A DNA stretch of 9,812 nucleotides from an uncultured Ruminococcus sp. (GTDB lineage: Bacteria; Bacillota; Clostridia; Lachnospirales; Lachnospiraceae), in assembly GCA_900544395.1 (NCBI GenBank), contig UQVC01000052.1:1-9812 (forward strand), given 5' to 3'. Every line of letters starts with the position of its first letter. The first letter of the stretch is position 1. Of this stretch, positions 6,993 to 9,812 are shown piece after piece. The notes under the pieces are model-generated. The model was not told the origin of the DNA. It saw only the letters and a program-made list of their open reading frames with translations, and did not search any database. The translations under genes and the position numbers were made by a program.

Positions 6993-8290
6993 TGTGCATC
7001 CTCCTGTTCTTTCTGATAATCCTGTACTTTCCGAATCAGATCCCGGTTATAGCGCTTCCAGTCGGAATCAAATTTTTTCAAAAACTTTTCCTGTGCATTG
7101 TCGCTTGTATCCAGCAGGAACGTCTGGATCATGGCATCCACGCTCATCTCACTCGGATAATGGTGATCCTGATAATCTGCCATGCGGTTATTTTCAATGT
7201 AAGGACGCATATCCTTGAGTGTTTCCGGAATTGCAAAATCCCCATCCTTGCAGGCAATTCCGCCCTGATCATCCAGATAAATCTGAATGGTCTCATCTTC
7301 ATACAGATATTTTAAAACTTCATATGCTGCTTCTTTGTTTTTGCATGCTTTCATCACAGAAAACTGTAAATCAATTCCTGAATTTAATACATTGTCTGAT
7401 TCCTCATCATTTGCAGGAAATGTAAAAGAGCCGATATTCATATCCGGATTGACCGATTTGATCTGCGGGATCGCATAGCTTCCGATCGGATACATGGCAG
7501 ATTCCCCGCGGGCAAATGCTGTACAGGCATCGTTATAACCATATGCATACGGATTTTTTTCGGCGTAATCCAAAAGCGCACGCATCTTTTCTGCTACCGG
7601 TCCATACGTATCGGAAAATGTGGTATTTCCCATATTTACCTGATTGCAGGTATCCGAATCGGTAAGTCCGACTGCCAGCGCATTCCACGGAGCCAGACAG
7701 GTCCAGGTATCTTTAAAGCCCAGATACAGCGGAAGTGTTCCGCTCTGTTTTATTTCATCACACAGTGTGGTAAATTCCTGCCAGGTGGTCGGAACTTTCC
7801 AGGCATTTTCCTCAAACAGATCTTTGTTATATAAAATTCCTGCCGCGTTTGCCACATATGGAAGTGCATACGTGCCATCCTTTGGAATAAACTCCAGTTC
7901 CTTATCCATATCCAGATATGCCTGTTTTACGGTCTGGACTTCATCCAGATCGGAAATATCATCAAACAGATCTGCATCTAAAAAGTTGGAATAGTTGATG
8001 TCTCCTCCGATTGCGATGATATCCGGATAATCCTCCCGGATAAAACGTGTCTTTAAAATGGTCATTGCTTCGTTTGGAGATGAAATCGTCAGATGGATGT
8101 CATCATGTGTTTCATTGAACCGCTTTTCAATCTTTTCAAATGCCTTAACTGCTTCCGGTTTGTAGGAAACCACTTCGATTTCTGTTTTCCCGTCTGCCCT
8201 TTTTTCACTTCCGCATCCAGCAAGACCCGTCATACACATGCCAAATGCAAGCACCGCCGCAACACTGCGGAAAATATTTCTTTTTGCCAT
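6989..8290 (-). CDS. extracellular sugar-binding lipoprotein (RafE/MsmE type)
   Basis: A 433-residue family 1 solute-binding protein that would capture the oligosaccharide outside the cell and hand it to the two permeases. The N-terminus has a basic start (MAKRN), a hydrophobic stretch and the lipobox LAGC with the lipid-bearing Cys at 26, so it is anchored to the outer face of the membrane. The mature part shows typical family features: EVVSYKPEAVKAFEKIEKRFNE after the linker, YPDIIAIGGD, ALPYVANAAGILYNKDLFEE, VPTTWQEF, and AFARGESAMYPIGSYAIPQ. It is the first gene of the operon, with a GGAGAGAGG-type binding site just upstream and a leader of about 44 bases. Specificity for raffinose-family sugars is inferred from context only. 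Confidence 0.94.
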   Translation of the reverse strand: MAKRNIFRSVAAVLAFGMCMTGLAGCGSEKRADGKTEIEVVSYKPEAVKAFEKIEKRFNETHDDIHLTISSPNEAMTILKTRFIREDYPDIIAIGGDINYSNFLDADLFDDISDLDEVQTVKQAYLDMDKELEFIPKDGTYALPYVANAAGILYNKDLFEENAWKVPTTWQEFTTLCDEIKQSGTLPLYLGFKDTWTCLAPWNALAVGLTDSDTCNQVNMGNTTFSDTYGPVAEKMRALLDYAEKNPYAYGYNDACTAFARGESAMYPIGSYAIPQIKSVNPDMNIGSFTFPANDEESDNVLNSGIDLQFSVMKACKNKEAAYEVLKYLYEDETIQIYLDDQGGIACKDGDFAIPETLKDMRPYIENNRMADYQDHHYPSEMSVDAMIQTFLLDTSDNAQEKFLKKFDSDWKRYNRDLIRKVQDYQKEQEDAQ

Positions 8291-8312
8291 ATTCCTCTCT
8301 CCTTTTTTGCAA

Positions 8313-8326
8313 TATATCCGTTTACT
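8313..8326 (-). promoter_or_regulatory. candidate cre (CcpA) site
   Basis: On the minus strand this reads AGTAAACGGATATA. It matches about 10 of 14 positions of the palindromic TGTAAACGTTTACA form of the catabolite-responsive element, including the AAACG core. It lies roughly 9-22 bases downstream of the predicted operon start point, a usual place for CcpA repression. One half-site is degenerate. Confidence 0.4.
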
Positions 8327-8340
8327 TTTTTGATAATCTG

Positions 8341-8369
8341 ATTATAACATACCTTTATGCATCCTTAAA
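8341..8369 (-). promoter_or_regulatory. operon promoter with extended -10 and weak -35
   Basis: On the minus strand the sequence TGTTATAAT gives a perfect -10 (8341-8346) with an upstream TG. Seventeen bases further upstream there is only a poor -35, TTTAAG (8364-8369). The predicted start point is near 8334, about 44 bases before the binding-protein ATG. A good -10 with a poor -35 is what an activator-dependent promoter looks like, in keeping with the divergent AraC gene. Confidence 0.65.
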
Positions 8370-8380
8370 TATCTACATTT

Positions 8381-8404
8381 TTTCAGTTTTATACCGAAAT
8401 GAAA
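8381..8404. promoter_or_regulatory. candidate operator: imperfect palindrome between the divergent promoters
   Basis: TTTCAGTTT (8381-8389) and GAAATGAAA (8396-8404) form an inverted repeat with 7 of 9 positions matched and a six-base spacer. It would lie at about -47 to -70 of the operon promoter and over the -35 region of the regulator's own promoter, so one bound protein could activate the operon and repress its own gene. AraC-family proteins more often use direct repeats, and AT-rich DNA yields such repeats by chance. Confidence 0.3.
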
Positions 8405-8420
8405 TATTTTATGCTATAAT
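8392..8420 (+). promoter_or_regulatory. regulator promoter with extended -10
   Basis: TGCTATAAT gives a perfect -10 (8415-8420) preceded by TG. The hexamer 17 bases upstream, TACCGA (8392-8397), is a poor -35. The regulator's ATG is 40 bases after the -10. This promoter diverges from the operon promoter, with 68 bases between the two -10 elements. Confidence 0.6.
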
Positions 8421-8447
8421 AGATATTGATGTCGCATTTTGATATAT

Positions 8448-8453
8448 AAGGAG
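8448..8453 (+). promoter_or_regulatory. ribosome binding site deciding the regulator start
   Basis: AAGGAG stands six bases before the ATG at 8460-8462. A longer reading frame from TTG at 8439 would place this site inside the coding region and has no such site of its own. Confidence 0.8.
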
Positions 8454-8459
8454 TATTTT

Positions 8460-9302
8460 ATGAGCAATACATTTTTTAATATTTTTCCAAATGAAAATTT
8501 TATCGATCTGTGCATGTATCAGTTTGGATATGAACAGTGTGATCCCGGCCATTCATTCGGGCCTGCAACACGCAACCACTACCTGTTTCACTACGTTCTT
8601 TCCGGAACCGGAACACTCATGGCAAACAATTCCAAAGGAGAAACACGGACCTATTCTGTAAAAAGCGGACAGGGGTTTATGATTTTTCCCGGCCAGATCA
8701 ACACTTACATTGCCGATGAACAGCTTCCGTGGAAATATATGTGGATTGAATTTGACGGATTACGTGTAAAAGAGGCTTTAAGTGTCACAGATTTGTGCAA
8801 AGACGCGCCCGTTTATCATTCCCACTCCAAAGAATTGCGGGAAAAACTTGCCGATGAAATGCTTTATATTGTCAATCATCCACAGGAATCTTCCTTCCAT
8901 CTCATCGGGCATCTGTATCTGTTTTTAGACTATCTGCTGCAGTCAGCAAAATCGACAAAGCTGGTCTCCAGCGGACGCATGAGTGATTATTACATAAAAG
9001 AAGCGATCAATTATATTGAACAGAATTTTCAGAATAATATTTCGATTGAAGATATCGCTGCGGTATGCGGCATCAACCGGAGTTATTTCGGAAAAATCTT
9101 CCGCAACTCGATCGGCCGCTCCCCGCAGGAATTTCTTATGAACTACCGCATGGTAAAGGCTACGGAATTATTAAAGCTGACTTCCTTATCCATTGCAGAT
9201 GTCGGCTCTGCTGTCGGATACGAAAATCAGCTTCATTTTTCCCGTGCTTTTAAAAATATTTATGGTGTTTCTCCGCGGGAATGGAAAAACCAGAACAAGT
9301 AA
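8460..9302 (+). CDS. AraC-family transcriptional activator (MsmR/RafR type)
   Basis: A 280-residue regulator with a cupin-like sugar-sensing N-terminal domain. The visible core runs from about residue 28 to 100 and includes NHYLFHYVLSGTGTL, KSGQGFMIFPGQI and WKYMWIEFDG. A linker follows, then a C-terminal AraC DNA-binding domain with two helix-turn-helix units at about 194-219 (ISIEDIAAVCGINRSYFGKIF) and 244-275 (SIADVGSAVGYENQLHFSRAF…GVSPREW). The second carries the family signature. It is transcribed away from the sugar operon across a shared control region, the classic arrangement for the local activator of a raffinose or multiple-sugar operon. The inducer (melibiose, raffinose or a breakdown product) is not evident from sequence. 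It probably also limits its own expression. Confidence 0.93.
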   Translation: MSNTFFNIFPNENFIDLCMYQFGYEQCDPGHSFGPATRNHYLFHYVLSGTGTLMANNSKGETRTYSVKSGQGFMIFPGQINTYIADEQLPWKYMWIEFDGLRVKEALSVTDLCKDAPVYHSHSKELREKLADEMLYIVNHPQESSFHLIGHLYLFLDYLLQSAKSTKLVSSGRMSDYYIKEAINYIEQNFQNNISIEDIAAVCGINRSYFGKIFRNSIGRSPQEFLMNYRMVKATELLKLTSLSIADVGSAVGYENQLHFSRAFKNIYGVSPREWKNQNK

Positions 9303-9535
9303 CAATAGATAGGATAGAGTAAACGCAAAATAGCGAGTACCTGTTCAAAATCATCCGATGTGAGATAATAGACTCATCACTACAAAGTCCAAATAGTTTA
9401 GTACTCAACTCTTTTGACTTTGCTACAGGAGGTGAAGTTTGAAACAAAGAGGTAGTGGTTAGAGAAAAATAAAATTGCATAGCAAACAAACCATCCTTAG
9501 GGTGGTTTCAAAAAAAGTAAATATAGACACGACAC
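9303..9535. other. AT-rich intergenic stretch, no gene recognised
   Basis: No convincing gene is seen between the regulator and the scrap at 9536. On the plus strand a frame without stops runs from 9323 to 9442 (about 39 codons, including SLQSPNSLVLNSFDFATGGEV-like residues split by no start codon). A strong AGGAGGTGAAG lies at 9427-9437, followed by a TTG codon and only seven codons (MKQRGSG) before a TAG at 9460-9462. On the minus strand a 79-codon frame, 9250-9489, overlaps the end of the regulator and has no matching binding site. A hairpin lies at 9488-9508. The stretch reads like a decayed gene or a dispersed non-coding repeat. Confidence 0.4.
9488..9508 (-). terminator. compact hairpin, possible terminator
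   Basis: AAACCATCC and GGGTGGTTT pair over nine positions (one G-T wobble) around a TTA loop. On the minus strand it follows the stop of the fragment at 9536 by about 28 bases and is followed by TTTGTTTGC, which fits a terminator of that broken gene. On the plus strand the stem is followed by seven A, not T, so it is not a good terminator for the AraC gene. Confidence 0.35.
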
Positions 9536-9614
9536 TTAATTCATGGCAGGTGTGAGATCATCTTTAATAATATAACCACGTTGTTTTAATAAATTAAGAG
9601 CCTGTGAGGTATAA
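9536..9614 (-). pseudogene. C-terminal scrap of an unknown protein cut by the IS
   Basis: Reading the minus strand away from the IS end gives TSQALNLLKQRGYIIKDDL followed by TPAMN and a TAA at 9536-9538. This amphipathic, charged stretch reads like a real protein C-terminus and not random AT-rich sequence. The frame ends where the IS3-type left end begins (about 9615). The family is not recognised. At 25 residues, chance coding appearance cannot be excluded. Confidence 0.35.
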
Positions 9615-9640
9615 TGGTCTCATAAATTAAGACACTTTTT

Positions 9641-9669
9641 CGGACATTTTTTAATGAATCTGATATACT
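9641..9669 (+). promoter_or_regulatory. transposase promoter inside the IS
   Basis: CGGACA (9641-9646, four of six matches to -35) is separated by 17 bases from TATACT (9664-9669), which also has a TG one base upstream. It would drive the transposase gene 31 bases downstream. Confidence 0.55.
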
Positions 9670-9700
9670 AAAATCAGTATGAAAGAGAGGATTCATAATT

Positions 9701-9812
9701 ATGTCCAGACAAAGAAGAAACTTTAGTGCCAAATTTAAATCAGACCTAGTAATTGAGCTACTTAAGGGTGAAAAAGATCTCAACACCCTGGCAACTGAAA
9801 ATAATATCCAAC
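9701..9812 (+). CDS. IS3-family transposase OrfA, N-terminal part
   Basis: The 37 codons present read MSRQRRNFSAKFKSDLV, then IELLKGEKDLNTLATENNIQ, and the window ends inside the gene. This is the N-terminal helix-turn-helix region of the short OrfA protein (Transposase_8 type) of IS3-family elements, which binds the IS ends. In a full element it is followed by OrfB, made by a -1 frameshift and carrying the DDE catalytic core. GAGAGGA lies about ten bases before the ATG. Whether the element is intact cannot be seen. Confidence 0.85.
   Translation, partial: MSRQRRNFSAKFKSDLVIELLKGEKDLNTLATENNIQ

Larger units (their letters stand above)
9615..9812 (+). mobile_element. IS3-family insertion sequence, left end (runs off window)
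   Basis: The orfA start at 9701 is preceded by a non-coding leader. The likely left terminal repeat begins TGGTCTCATAAATTAAGACAC at 9615; IS3 elements end in TG...CA. The right end and any target duplication lie outside the window, so the exact boundary is an estimate. Confidence 0.6.

Noticed and set aside
8344..8370. Eleven-base direct repeat AAGGATGCATA / AAGGTATGTTA as AraC half-sites
   Set aside because: Only 6 of 11 positions match and it overlaps the -10; too weak to list as a site.
8439..8459. TTG start extending the AraC protein by seven residues
   Set aside because: It would bury the AAGGAG binding site of the ATG at 8460 and has none of its own.
9340..9385. Stem GATGTGAG...CTCATC as terminator of the AraC gene
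   Set aside because: Only about seven pairs with a bulge, AT-rich and without a T run.
9250..9489. 79-codon minus-strand frame overlapping the end of the AraC gene
   Set aside because: No ribosome binding site seen, overlaps a solid gene on the other strand, and shows no domain; likely chance or repeat-derived.
9660..9680. Small inverted repeats (CTGAT/ATCAG, ATACT/AGTAT) in the IS leader
   Set aside because: Five-base arms in AT-rich DNA overlapping a promoter; could be a transposase operator but indistinguishable from chance.

Overview
The window looks like chromosomal DNA of a gut Firmicute, most likely a Lachnospiraceae member of the Ruminococcus gnavus / Blautia type. The reasons are strong AGGAGG-type ribosome binding sites, low to moderate GC, and above all an alpha-galactosidase fused to a sugar kinase (AgaSK type) next to a GH13_18 sucrose(-phosphate) phosphorylase. 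This gene arrangement is known from R. gnavus for use of raffinose-family oligosaccharides. The species cannot be fixed from the sequence alone.

Layout. Positions 1-860 are a graveyard. A fragment of a Cas3-type HD nuclease (minus strand) abuts a DDE transposase remnant (plus strand) that carries a 5' truncation, a one-base frameshift and an internal deletion. A hairpin at 882-919 is the likely terminator of the main operon. Positions 981-8290 (minus strand) are one compact five-gene operon. In transcription order it holds a lipoprotein sugar-binding protein, two MalF/MalG-type permeases, the fused alpha-galactosidase/sucrose kinase, and the phosphorylase. Every junction is an overlap or a short gap. 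Positions 8291-8459 form a divergent control region with two extended -10 promoters, a cre-like site and an imperfect palindrome. An AraC-family activator lies at 8460-9302 (plus strand). The AT-rich tail, 9303-9812, holds no complete gene. It has a short C-terminal scrap of an unknown protein and the left end of an IS3-family element whose orfA runs off the window.

How the genes work together (inference from family knowledge). The binding protein and permeases import raffinose or melibiose-type sugars. No ATPase gene is present, so a shared MsmK-type ATPase encoded elsewhere is presumably used. AgaSK removes galactose and phosphorylates the released sucrose with ATP. The phosphorylase then splits sucrose phosphate with inorganic phosphate, so one ATP yields two phosphorylated hexoses. 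The AraC protein probably activates the operon when inducer is present, and a cre-like site suggests carbon catabolite repression. The sugar operon is intact, while both flanks carry mobile-element debris.
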